DNA from: an uncultured Neisseria sp.
Lineage (GTDB): Bacteria; Pseudomonadota; Gammaproteobacteria; Burkholderiales; Neisseriaceae
Assembly (NCBI GenBank): GCA_927911515.1
Contig: CAKMQH010000221.1
Span: 1-9,761 of the forward strand
Reading direction: 5' to 3'
DNA: 9,761 nt
Of this stretch, positions 1 to 6,041 are shown one piece after another. Position 1 is the first letter of the stretch; every line of letters starts with the position of its first letter. The position numbers were made by a program, and so were the translations under genes. The notes beneath the pieces were generated by a model that saw nothing but the letters and a program-made list of their open reading frames with translations, had not been told where the DNA came from and did not search any database.

Positions 1-227
1 CTTACGTGACATGCTTTGAACCATGGAATGTTGGGCAAGCAATTCCCTATACCCCGCCGTACGGTACAGCACAACCTTGGTCGGAATGAAGCATCGTTCC
101 TTCGCCGGTCAGCCGGGGTGCGGCTTTTTCGAGCATTTCCTTCACCATTTCGCTGTTAGCATTGCGGCTCATGGCGTAGGCGACGATTTCTCGGTTGAAC
201 AAGTCCAAGATTGGCGAGAGGTACCCC
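1..227 (-). pseudogene. IS3-family transposase orfB fragment (DDE integrase core), truncated and frameshifted
   Basis: On the minus strand the frame starting near 226 reads GYLSPILDLFNREIVAYAMS, then a segment ending in TMLHSDQG. This is the rve/DDE core around the second catalytic Asp (HSDQG) of IS3-family OrfB. About one base too many near 67-74 shifts the frame; after it the sequence reads YRTAGYRELLAQHSMVQSMS, still clearly OrfB. The N-terminal part (HTH_21 domain and first catalytic Asp) is absent: the coding sequence joins directly to the end of orfA. The remaining C-terminus with the catalytic Glu would lie left of position 1. The fragment is inactive. Confidence 0.8.
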
Positions 228-581
228 TCAGTGTTTGGACGGTTTGGCTTTGTCCTTTTCGGTCCGCTTTTGGCTGAGGGCTTTTAACTCCTTTAGGTAG
301 GCGACCTCTGCGCGCATATAGCACAACTCTTCGATAAGCTCCTCCTGTGTTTTTTTCGTGGTCGGGTTTGTCGGCGATGAAGGGATTTTTACGGTGGTCG
401 GTCATGGTTTTGGATTGGGGATGTTCGAGTGCGCCGATGCCGCCTTCCTGATAGGCGCGTATCCGATCGTCGCAGGTGGGTTCGGGAGATGCCGTAGTGG
501 TCTGCGGTACGCTGTTGGCTGCGTATGTGCAGGTAGTGGAGTACGGCTTGGTATTTGAAGTGTAATGTTATATTTGCTCAT
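228..581 (-). pseudogene. IS3-family transposase orfA (helix-turn-helix protein), frameshifted
   Basis: The ATG at 581 opens MSKYNITLQ, then the frame shifts near 553-558, apparently by a 5-bp loss. The next stretch reads KYQAVLHYLHIRSQQRTADH followed by YGISRTHLRR, a typical helix-turn-helix of IS150-type OrfA. A second shift lies near 463-470, after which the reading is IRAYQEGGIGALEHPQSKT. A third lies in the T7 run at 350-356 (an A run on the coding strand), after which the reading is EELIEELCYMRAEVAYLKEL, the usual C-terminal coiled-coil/leucine-zipper part, and it ends SKH-stop at 228. All pieces are in order, so the gene was once a normal orfA of about 118-120 codons. It cannot make a full protein now. 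Confidence 0.8.
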
Positions 582-642
582 AAAAAAACTGCACCTTGTG
601 AGTTGGAGGGGATGTGTCCAACTTTTGGGGTGCAGTTCAGTT

Positions 643-654
643 TTCAGACGACCT
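643..654 (-). repeat. DNA uptake sequence, AGGTCGTCTGAA dialect
   Basis: TTCAGACGACCT on the plus strand is an exact copy of the mucosa-type uptake word in reverse orientation. It sits 26 bp beyond the betT stop codon and 3 bp from the probable end of the IS remnant. Downstream copies in Neisseria are often paired as a terminator hairpin; here only one arm is present. Confidence 0.85.
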
Positions 655-679
655 TTGTTACAACTTATTCAAACAAAAC

Positions 680-2707
680 TTATTCCGCCAATTCGGTTTG
701 CTGGTGCGACATGAGTTCTTGTCCGACATTGGTCAGGAGGTTGAGGTAACGCTCGTACTGCTTGAGGATGTCGGCGATGAGTTCGCGGCGGTTCATGTAT
801 TGCACGTCGTAGCCGCTGCGGCCGTCGAAGAAGTAGGTGTAAGGTTCGTAGGTTACGTTGTGGCGGATGTGCGGGAGGTGACCGTCTTTGATAAGCTGTT
901 CGGACACTTCGCGCTTGATGGTTTTAATGCCGTACATGAAGTCGCGCAGGGACTCTTTGTGGATGGTGAATTCGACGGCGGGTTCTTCGCGGTCGAAGTG
1001 GGTTTGGATGTTGACGCTCAGACTGTATTTGTCGGACAGCTCCTCGCCCAGTTCGCGCATGGCGGGCAGGGCGGTGGTTTTGAGGAACTTGAGGATGTCT
1101 TGTTCCTGCGTCTGGTTCAGCATACGCTCGAGCCTGTCCTGCCAGTTGTCGCCGCTCCAATAGACGCTGGAGGCGGTAACGGCGGTGCTGAAGTATTTGT
1201 GGTCGGCGTTTAGTCCGCGCATGAGGCTGAAGCACATGACCAACATGAGCATGGCGAAAGGCAGGGCGACGATGAGGGTCATGGTTTGCAGGGTGGGCAG
1301 TCCGCCGAAGCGCAAGAGGACGATGGCGGCGGCAGACATCAACAGCCCCCACATCACTGCCTGCCAACGCGGAGCGGTCAGGCTTTTGTCGCGGGAGGCG
1401 ATGTTGTTGAGGACGTAAATGCCGGAGTCGGCGGAGGTAATGAAGAAGAGGGCGATAACCGTCAGGCTGACGAATCCGGTAATGGTCGGCAACGGGAGGT
1501 ATTCAAGAAAGCGGAAGAGGAGTTTTTCAGGCGTGCCGGTCAATGCGCCGAGTGCGCCTGCTGCGACATGGTCGTTAATCCAAATGGCGGTATCGCCGAA
1601 GATGGTGAACCAGATGACGCAGAACAGGGAAGGAACGGCCAAAACGCCAAAAATAAATTCGCGTATGGTGCGTCCGCGCGAAATGCGGGCGATGAAGAGT
1701 CCGACGAAAGGTGCCCAAGAACACCACCACGCCCAGTATAAGATGGTCCAGCCGCCGAACCATTCGGTGTGGTTTTGTTCGTAGCTGTACGTTTTGAAAC
1801 TGAGCTGTATGAGGTTGCTCAGGTAAGTACCGAGGTTATCGTTGAAAGCGGAAAGCAGGTGGAGGGTCGGGCCGGTGGCGAGAACGAAGAACATCAGCGC
1901 AAAGGCAAAGGTCAGGTTCAATTCGCTCAGTATTTTCACGCCTTTGCCTATGCCGGAGGCGGCAGAAGCAATCGCCATGCCCATTACGGTGAAAATCACG
2001 ACGGTTTGCACGGAGAAGGTATTTTCTCCAATCCAGCCCAGTTGTTCCAAGCCTGCGCCCAACTGCGTCGCGCCGAAGCCGAGCGTGGTAATGATGCCGA
2101 ACAGGGTGGCGACCAGTGCAAGTATGTCGATGATGTCGCCCGCCTTGCCGTCGGTTTTTTCTTTCAACAACGGATAAAAGCAGGAACGCAACGAGAGCGG
2201 GAGTTTGTAGCGGAAGGCGAAATAGGCAAGCGCCAAGGCGATGACGGCGTAAACCGACCAGGCATGTACGCCCCAGTGGAAAAGCGTATGGAGCAAAGCG
2301 TCTTGCTGTTTGATCCCGTCGCCGCCTTCCGTGATGGGGGAAAGGTAGTGGGTGAGCGGTTCCGCCACGCCGAAAAACATCAACCCGACGCCCATTCCTG
2401 CGGCAAAGAGCATGGCAATCCAAGACCAAAAGCTAAATTCAGGCTCTTCTTCGTTACTGCCCAGCTTGATGTTGCCGAAGCTGCTGACTGAAAGGGCGAG
2501 CAGGAAGAAGAAAAAGGCGGAAAACGCCAAGATGTAAAACCAACTGAAATTTTTGAACACGCCTGCTTTAGCGGCATTGAGGACAGTTTCCGCCTGTTGC
2601 GGTACCAAAAGCGCGATGCCGATAACCAGCAGTACGAAAGCCAGCGTTACCGAGACGACAAAAGGATTAAACGAAGACCGATTGCGTAAAAAATGAAATA
2701 AAGACAA
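680..2707 (-). CDS. betT: BCCT-family high-affinity choline transporter BetT
   Basis: This is an inner-membrane betaine/choline/carnitine transporter that probably imports choline for osmoprotection, driven by an ion gradient. The protein is about 675 residues from the chosen start; E. coli BetT is about 677. It has about 12 hydrophobic segments, the glycine-rich GMGVGLMFFGVAEP stretch at about 104-117, and the BCCT signature WTILYWAWWCSWAPFVGLF at about 320-338, followed by ARISRGRTIREF. A hydrophilic tail of about 175 residues after residue 500 ends with YDVQYMNRRELIADILKQYE. This tail is typical of BetT and absent from short BCCT members. I chose the TTG at 2707 because AAAGGAGGT lies 6 bases before it. 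A GTG at 2746 would add 13 residues but has no ribosome site. The substrate (choline rather than glycine betaine) is inferred from overall likeness. Confidence 0.88.
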   Translation of the reverse strand: MSLFHFLRNRSSFNPFVVSVTLAFVLLVIGIALLVPQQAETVLNAAKAGVFKNFSWFYILAFSAFFFFLLALSVSSFGNIKLGSNEEEPEFSFWSWIAMLFAAGMGVGLMFFGVAEPLTHYLSPITEGGDGIKQQDALLHTLFHWGVHAWSVYAVIALALAYFAFRYKLPLSLRSCFYPLLKEKTDGKAGDIIDILALVATLFGIITTLGFGATQLGAGLEQLGWIGENTFSVQTVVIFTVMGMAIASAASGIGKGVKILSELNLTFAFALMFFVLATGPTLHLLSAFNDNLGTYLSNLIQLSFKTYSYEQNHTEWFGGWTILYWAWWCSWAPFVGLFIARISRGRTIREFIFGVLAVPSLFCVIWFTIFGDTAIWINDHVAAGALGALTGTPEKLLFRFLEYLPLPTITGFVSLTVIALFFITSADSGIYVLNNIASRDKSLTAPRWQAVMWGLLMSAAAIVLLRFGGLPTLQTMTLIVALPFAMLMLVMCFSLMRGLNADHKYFSTAVTASSVYWSGDNWQDRLERMLNQTQEQDILKFLKTTALPAMRELGEELSDKYSLSVNIQTHFDREEPAVEFTIHKESLRDFMYGIKTIKREVSEQLIKDGHLPHIRHNVTYEPYTYFFDGRSGYDVQYMNRRELIADILKQYERYLNLLTNVGQELMSHQQTELAE

Positions 2708-2722
2708 ACCTTGACCTCCTTT
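2705..2722 (-). promoter_or_regulatory. Strong ribosome binding site with TTG start for betT
   Basis: The minus strand reads AAAGGAGGT (2722-2714), then CAAGGT, then TTG at 2707-2705. The spacing is ideal and the match to the 16S tail is almost complete. These bases would lie inside the coding region if translation began at the upstream GTG (2746), so they decide the start. Confidence 0.7.
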
Positions 2723-2759
2723 TAGGATGGTGAGGCAGGCGGACACGGGCGTAAGGCCG

Positions 2760-2846
2760 TATATGGTTGATTAACAAAAACTGGGAATAAAACACGATCT
2801 GTCGGACGAGATCCGAGACCTTCCCGATTTTTGGTAATCCACTATA
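2760..2846. repeat. Correia-like miniature inverted-repeat element in the betT leader
   Basis: An 87-bp segment is bounded by inverted arms. The right arm, on the minus strand from 2846, reads TATAGTGGATTACCAAAAAT, close to the known Correia terminus TATAGTGGATTAACAAAAAT. The left arm, on the plus strand from 2760, reads TATATGGTTGATTAACAAAA, a diverged copy. Both arms continue into a GGGAA. Both ends carry TA, the usual Correia target. The core is shorter than in the standard element of 104-157 bp and contains its own small palindrome, GATCT/AGATC (2797-2814). The element is transcribed as part of the betT leader and should fold into a long hairpin. Confidence 0.6.
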
Positions 2847-2995
2847 AAAACGCAGACAAAACACGAATGGCGTTTAGACCGTCCTGCCGGATGAAAAAAA
2901 CAAGGGGAAAAGGGAGTAAAAACGCACAGATGAATCGGCCGTAATGGGGGCTGAGTGAGACAAAATTGATGATGATTATTTCTTTGTTTGAAGGA

Positions 2996-3024
2996 ATAAT
3001 AACAAAATCAGGGGATTGTTTCAA
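2996..3024 (-). promoter_or_regulatory. Sigma-70-type promoter, probably for betT
   Basis: On the minus strand TTGAAA (3024-3019) and TATTAT (2996-3001) are separated by exactly 17 bases. Transcription would start near 2989, giving a leader of about 280 nt that includes the Correia-like element. No other minus-strand gene start lies between, so betT is the likely target. The rest of the 2847-2995 stretch shows no gene or further site I can support. Confidence 0.6.
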
Positions 3025-3082
3025 ATTGGGAAAGATTTGTGTGTGTTTGGGCAAGAAGGTTGGCGACGATAAAATACGCAAA

Positions 3083-3114
3083 GGGGTCGTCTGAAACGCA
3101 TTTCAGACGACCCC
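3083..3114 (-). terminator. Uptake-sequence hairpin terminator after the membrane-protein locus
   Basis: GGGGTCGTCTGAAA (3083-3096), a CGCA loop and TTTCAGACGACCCC (3101-3114) form a perfect 14-bp stem. Both arms contain the 11-base core of the AGGTCGTCTGAA uptake word, with G in place of the first A. It lies 26 bp beyond the stop at 3140. The T tract after the stem on the minus strand is short (TTTGCG), so the match to an intrinsic terminator is good rather than perfect. Confidence 0.75.
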
Positions 3115-3139
3115 TCATCAGTTTTATGAGCCATTGCTT

Positions 3140-3493
3140 CTATCTACTTTTTTTAAACGACAGCCAAATGCAGACGCCGACCGATATCAGCCAAGCCGCC
3201 AACAGCCAAAACGGGTCAAGTAAATGGGCGTAGGGGTTCAAATCGGGATTCTTGATGGGCGGCAGATAAACCATAACGCCGAAGTAGGCAGACGATAGGG
3301 CAAGGCAGCTTAAAATGCCTTTTTGGTTTTTGCGCAGGCGCATCAACATTGCCGTCAAACCGCTTGCCACCATAGCGGCAAAGCCAAAAAAAGTCATCGG
3401 GATAAAGTGTGCGCTCCAAGCTTGTGTGTCGGGGAAGGCGGAGTCCGGCTGCATCAGGAAGGCGCAGGTCAGGAAAATCGGTGTGCCTGCCAA
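3140..3493 (-). CDS. Small multi-pass membrane protein of unknown function, 5' end probably disrupted
   Basis: The frame from a TTG at 3493 encodes 117 residues, but this start would cut the first membrane segment in half and has no ribosome site. The same frame is open back to a TGA at 3542-3544 and adds KKGIFSYHWWIPLAFT, giving a full segment WWIPLAFTLAGTPIFLTCAF. Three more hydrophobic segments follow: around FIPMTFFGFAAMVASG, ILSCLALSSAYFGVMVYL and FWLLAAWLISVGVCIWL. The protein ends in a basic KKSR. It overlaps the end of the upstream frame by 25 bp, or 73 bp counting the open extension. I do not recognise the family. Either a start codon has been lost, or this was once continuous with the upstream gene and a base is missing in the A6/T6 run at 3526-3531. 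Confidence 0.55.
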   Translation of the reverse strand: MAGTPIFLTCAFLMQPDSAFPDTQAWSAHFIPMTFFGFAAMVASGLTAMLMRLRKNQKGILSCLALSSAYFGVMVYLPPIKNPDLNPYAHLLDPFWLLAAWLISVGVCIWLSFKKSR

Positions 3494-4125
3494 GGTAAAA
3501 GCAAGCGGAATCCACCAGTGGTAAGAAAAAATTCCTTTCTTTCAGTCACATGTTCAAAAATGACTTGTCCCGCATGAATGCCCGCCTTCAAGGTTTTCCC
3601 GGCAATTTCCCGCTCCCGTTTATACCCGCTTTCACTAGGTAAAAACACCAGCCCAAAAGGAATAACGGCAAACGCATTCAATAGGCTGAATGCCGTTATT
3701 TCGTTGAAGTAAGAAGTAAACAGCATCTCTACATCTTTTGACAAAAACAGCGCAAACAATATCGTGGCTATGTAGGAACAGACAAAGCCGATGAGCATGG
3801 CGGTCAAGATATGCTTCAGGTTTCTACGCAAACGCAGCTGCGTCATCATCAGACCGATAAATATGCCCCAAACCAGCATATAGCCGAGCATATAGAGCGA
3901 ATAGGTAATCATTGCAGCCACAGTAGCCAGACTGCCGGCGACCAGTCCGAAAATACCGCCGTAGAGCATAGATGTAAAAAAAGCCGCCACTGCGCCGGAA
4001 GCTACGCCAAGCTGAACGGTGAGAAACACGAGTAAAACGCCGTAACACAAGGCGTAAACAGTAAAGAGCAGCGTAAGGTACGGCTTGCGCGGTTTTTCGT
4101 CCTTCAGAGCGGGTTTGTCCGACAT
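3469..4125 (-). CDS. Multi-pass membrane protein of unknown function
   Basis: The ATG at 4125 follows AAGGAAA with reasonable spacing. The 218-residue product begins with a charged N-terminus (MSDKPALKDEKPRKP). Hydrophobic segments follow at about 20-42, 46-72, 74-94, 106-128 and 143-163. After residue 165 the chain turns hydrophilic (SESGYKREREIAGKTLKAGI). The last 18 residues or so (TTGGFRLLLPWQAHRFS) overlap the next membrane-protein frame and look like read-through in a wrong frame. The true C-terminus may therefore differ, either ending earlier or continuing into the 3140-3541 frame through a lost base at 3526-3531. I do not recognise the family. A hairpin terminator follows the pair, so the two frames form one transcription unit. 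Confidence 0.65.
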   Translation of the reverse strand: MSDKPALKDEKPRKPYLTLLFTVYALCYGVLLVFLTVQLGVASGAVAAFFTSMLYGGIFGLVAGSLATVAAMITYSLYMLGYMLVWGIFIGLMMTQLRLRRNLKHILTAMLIGFVCSYIATILFALFLSKDVEMLFTSYFNEITAFSLLNAFAVIPFGLVFLPSESGYKREREIAGKTLKAGIHAGQVIFEHVTERKEFFLTTGGFRLLLPWQAHRFS

Positions 4126-4170
4126 TATGCTGGTTTCCTTTTGATGATGATTTATCGGAATCGGGGTGGT

Positions 4171-4182
4171 TTCAGACGACCT
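4171..4182 (-). repeat. DNA uptake sequence, AGGTCGTCTGAA dialect
   Basis: An exact TTCAGACGACCT on the plus strand, in the leader of the 3469-4125 membrane-protein gene. It is a single copy without a partner arm. Confidence 0.85.
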
Positions 4183-4254
4183 CTTGAGCGCGGATACATC
4201 GAACTCAAAATCGTCGTATCGGATTGAGGTTAAGCCGTTATGGAAATTTGAATG

Positions 4255-4260
4255 ATTATA
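4255..4260 (-). promoter_or_regulatory. -10 box upstream of the membrane-protein gene
   Basis: The minus strand reads TATAAT at 4260-4255. The upstream -35 is weak: TGTCAT lies 18 bases away. A start near 4247 would give a leader of about 120 nt to the ATG at 4125. Confidence 0.4.
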
Positions 4261-4349
4261 ATGGAATAGTTTAGTTTGATGACAGCCGTATGCCGATATT
4301 GCGTTTCCGCAAAACTAAGAAAGAGCGACAAGATTTGCTGTTGCAGCAA

Positions 4350-4386
4350 AAAAGGTCGTCTGAAACTATTTTTCAGACGACCTTTT
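4350..4386 (-). terminator. Uptake-sequence hairpin terminator of proA
   Basis: AAAAGGTCGTCTGAAA (4350-4365), the loop CTATT and TTTCAGACGACCTTTT (4371-4386) form a perfect 16-bp stem built from two exact AGGTCGTCTGAA uptake words (4353-4364 and 4372-4383). On the minus strand the stem ends in a run of Ts. It starts 30 bp after the proA stop, a textbook neisserial terminator. Confidence 0.88.
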
Positions 4387-4415
4387 GTCGTTTTATCACT
4401 CAAGAAAGCGATGGA

Positions 4416-5675
4416 TTACGAACGTACCTGCCCGTCGCCCAACACAATCCATTTCTGCGAAGTCAGCCCGTGCAGACCGACGGGACCGCGGACGTGGATT
4501 TTGTCGGTGGAAATACCGATTTCCGCGCCGAGGCCGTATTCGAAACCGTCGGCGAAGCGGGTGGAGGCATTGACCATCACGCTGGCGCTGTCGACCGTGC
4601 GCAGGAAGGTGCGGGCGTCGGTGTAGGATTCGGTTACGATGCTGTCGGTGTGGTGGCTGCCGTGGGTGTTGATGTGGGCGACGGCTTCTTCAAGGCTGTC
4701 GACGATTTTGACGGAGAGGATGGGGGCGAGGTATTCGGTGTCCCAGTCTTCTTCGGAGGCCGTCTGAATGTGGGGCAGGATGGAAAGGGTACGCGGGCAG
4801 CCGCGCAGCTCGACGTCGCGGGCGGCGTATTTTTCCGCCAATACGGGCAGAATTTCGGCGGCGCGGCTTTGGTGGACGAGCAGGGTTTCCATGGTGTTGC
4901 AGGTACCATAGCGCGAGGTTTTGGCGTTGAAGGCGATGTTGACGGCTTTTTCGGCGTCGGCGGCGCGGTCGATATAGACGTGGCAAATGCCGTCGAGGTG
5001 TTTGATGACGGGTACGCGGGCTTCGGCGGCGATGCGGGAAACCAGTGACTTGCCGCCGCGCGGAATGACGACATCGATAAACTCGGGGCTTTGCAGCATG
5101 GCGCCGACGCTTTCGCGGTCGGTATTTTCAATCAGGCTGACGGCTGCTGCGGGCAGGCCGTTTTCAACTAACGCTTGCGTAATCAGTTTGGAGAGCGCCA
5201 TATTGCTGTTGAAGGCTTCACTGCCGCCACGCAGAACGCAGGCGTTGCCGGACTTGAGGCAGAGGGCGGCGGCATCGACGGTTACGTTGGGGCGGGATTC
5301 GTAAATGATGCCGACCACGCCCAGCGGGACGCGCATTTTGCCGATTTGCAGGCCGTTTTCGCGGGTGCGGAATTCGTCCATTTCACCGACGGGGTCGGGC
5401 AGGGCGGCAATTTGGCGCAAACCTTCGCACATGGCGTCTATGGTTTTTTCGGTCAGTCGCAGGCGGTCGAGCAGGGCGTCGTTCAAACCTTTCTGCGCAG
5501 CCTGTTCCATATCTTGGGCGTTGGCGGCGAGTATGGCGGTTTGGTGGTGTTTGATGAGTTCGGCAGTGCGCAGGAGCGCAGCGTTTTTTTGCGCGGTCTC
5601 GGCGGCAGCGACAATATAGGAAGCCTGCTTGGCGGCGGACGTGGTGCGGCGGACGTAGTCTTGAATGTTTTGCAT
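4416..5675 (-). CDS. proA: Gamma-glutamyl phosphate reductase ProA
   Basis: This cytosolic enzyme reduces gamma-glutamyl phosphate to glutamate-5-semialdehyde with NADPH, the second step of proline synthesis from glutamate. The product is 419 residues, like E. coli ProA (417). It shows the aldehyde-dehydrogenase-type fold markers: MRVPLGVVGIIYESRPNVTV at about 114-133, VIPRGG at 203-208, and the catalytic Cys259 in RYGTCNTMETLLVH. The ProA signature VDSLEEAVAHINTHGSHHTD lies at about 325-344. All key residues are present. The ATG at 5675 has no strong ribosome site. The gene stands alone on the minus strand with its own hairpin terminator; proB is not in the window. A possible attenuator or small RNA lies 120 bp upstream. 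One GCCGTCTGAA uptake word lies in the gene (4757-4768). Confidence 0.96.
   Translation of the reverse strand: MQNIQDYVRRTTSAAKQASYIVAAAETAQKNAALLRTAELIKHHQTAILAANAQDMEQAAQKGLNDALLDRLRLTEKTIDAMCEGLRQIAALPDPVGEMDEFRTRENGLQIGKMRVPLGVVGIIYESRPNVTVDAAALCLKSGNACVLRGGSEAFNSNMALSKLITQALVENGLPAAAVSLIENTDRESVGAMLQSPEFIDVVIPRGGKSLVSRIAAEARVPVIKHLDGICHVYIDRAADAEKAVNIAFNAKTSRYGTCNTMETLLVHQSRAAEILPVLAEKYAARDVELRGCPRTLSILPHIQTASEEDWDTEYLAPILSVKIVDSLEEAVAHINTHGSHHTDSIVTESYTDARTFLRTVDSASVMVNASTRFADGFEYGLGAEIGISTDKIHVRGPVGLHGLTSQKWIVLGDGQVRS
4757..4768 (+). repeat. DNA uptake sequence AGGCCGTCTGAA inside proA
   Basis: An exact 12-base AG-type uptake word. On the coding strand it reads ATT CAG ACG GCC T and encodes Ile-Gln-Thr-Ala. 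Confidence 0.85.
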
Positions 5676-5713
5676 GGTGTTTCTGCGGATAAAGTGGGAA
5701 TGGGTTGATGATA

Positions 5714-5725
5714 AGGTCGTCTGAA
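5714..5725 (+). repeat. DNA uptake sequence AGGTCGTCTGAA upstream of proA
   Basis: An exact single copy on the plus strand, 38 bp before the proA start. No inverted partner nearby. Confidence 0.85.
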
Positions 5726-5794
5726 CGGGAATTCAATAGGACGCAGAAAGACAATTCCAGCGATACTGGGAAAAGGGCTGAGAAAATCGCAGAT

Positions 5795-5834
5795 AAAAAA
5801 ACCATCTATACTAAGGGGAAAAGGTAATAGATGG
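5795..5834 (-). terminator. Intrinsic terminator or attenuator upstream of proA
   Basis: On the minus strand CCATCTAT (5834-5827) and ATAGATGG (5809-5802) form an 8-bp perfect stem with a 17-nt pyrimidine-rich loop, followed at once by seven Ts (5801-5795). It is not just after any gene: the rsuA stop is 200 bp upstream and proA starts 120 bp downstream. It either ends a small RNA or regulates read-through into proA. Confidence 0.6.
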
Positions 5835-5862
5835 CCAAACAACATTACGGGGTAAAACGGAT

Positions 5863-5881
5863 CTTACTCACTTACTCACTT
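5863..5881. repeat. Short tandem repeat of an 8-mer in the proA upstream region
   Basis: CTTACTCA occurs twice in tandem (5863-5878), followed by a partial third CTT. On the minus strand it reads AAGTGAGTAAGTGAGTAAG. The first minus-strand unit overlaps the 3' arm of the GAGA-loop hairpin. Confidence 0.6.
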
Positions 5882-5912
5882 CTCTCGAAGCAAGTGTTAC
5901 TCAGACACCCGA

Positions 5913-5918
5913 ATTATA
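5913..5918 (-). promoter_or_regulatory. -10 box in the proA upstream region
   Basis: The minus strand reads TATAAT at 5918-5913 within CTATTATATAATTC. No good -35 lies at 17 bases; TTAACG is 20 bases upstream. The rest of the 5919-6041 gap is very AT-rich with no gene I can support. Confidence 0.4.
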
Positions 5919-6041
5919 TAATAGTTCACGAATGATGGCGTTAAGTTTGGTTAATGACATCTTAACACTTATATCATCATGTTTTTAAACAAATAAAAAA
6001 ATCATAATGGTTAAATTTTTTTTGAAAAAACTTCAAAAATT

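Larger units (their letters stand above)
1..639 (-). mobile_element. Decayed IS3-family (IS150-like) insertion sequence, cut by the window edge
   Basis: Read on the minus strand, this stretch holds an orfA (start at 581, stop at 228) followed directly by the later part of an orfB DDE transposase. The probable outer end is at 639: the minus strand there starts TGAACTGCACCCC, and the following bases up to about 610 (AAAAGTTGGACAC) resemble an IS3/IS150-type terminal repeat beginning TG. The element is dead. Both frames carry indels, and the region that should encode the orfB N-terminus and first catalytic Asp is missing between about 226 and 230. The other end lies left of the window. The family assignment rests on remembered protein similarity and is strong; the exact IS name is not known. 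Confidence 0.8.
5795..5906 (-). ncRNA. Candidate small RNA, or 5' leader of proA
   Basis: A TATAAT box at 5918-5913 would start a transcript near 5906 that ends about 110 nt later at the terminator 5834-5795. The predicted RNA has a 5' hairpin (5895-5874) with a GAGA tetraloop and nine pairs including two G-U wobbles. Next comes an unpaired middle beginning GTAAGATCCG and the CU-rich terminator loop (ACCUUUUCCCCUU), which could pair with purine-rich ribosome sites. No convincing protein is encoded. The layout is what a Hfq-type small RNA looks like, but a proA leader with attenuation fits equally. The calls are based on structure only; I do not recognise a named RNA. Confidence 0.4.

Noticed and set aside
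614..1213. Plus-strand open frame of about 200 residues rich in Val, Gly and Phe
   Set aside because: It is antisense to betT, has no ribosome site and the composition is that of a reversed membrane-protein gene.
1769..2491. Plus-strand open frame of 240 residues across betT
   Set aside because: It lies opposite the well-supported transporter and shows no recognisable domain.
3216..3515. Third minus-strand frame across the small membrane-protein gene
   Set aside because: It lacks the membrane character of the 3140-3541 frame and overlaps it entirely.
4290..5048. Plus-strand open frame of 252 residues rich in Gly, Asp and Val
   Set aside because: It is antisense to proA and starts within the terminator region; its composition reflects codon bias of proA.
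5175..5708. Plus-strand open frame of 177 residues
   Set aside because: It is antisense to the 5' part of proA, with no supporting motif.
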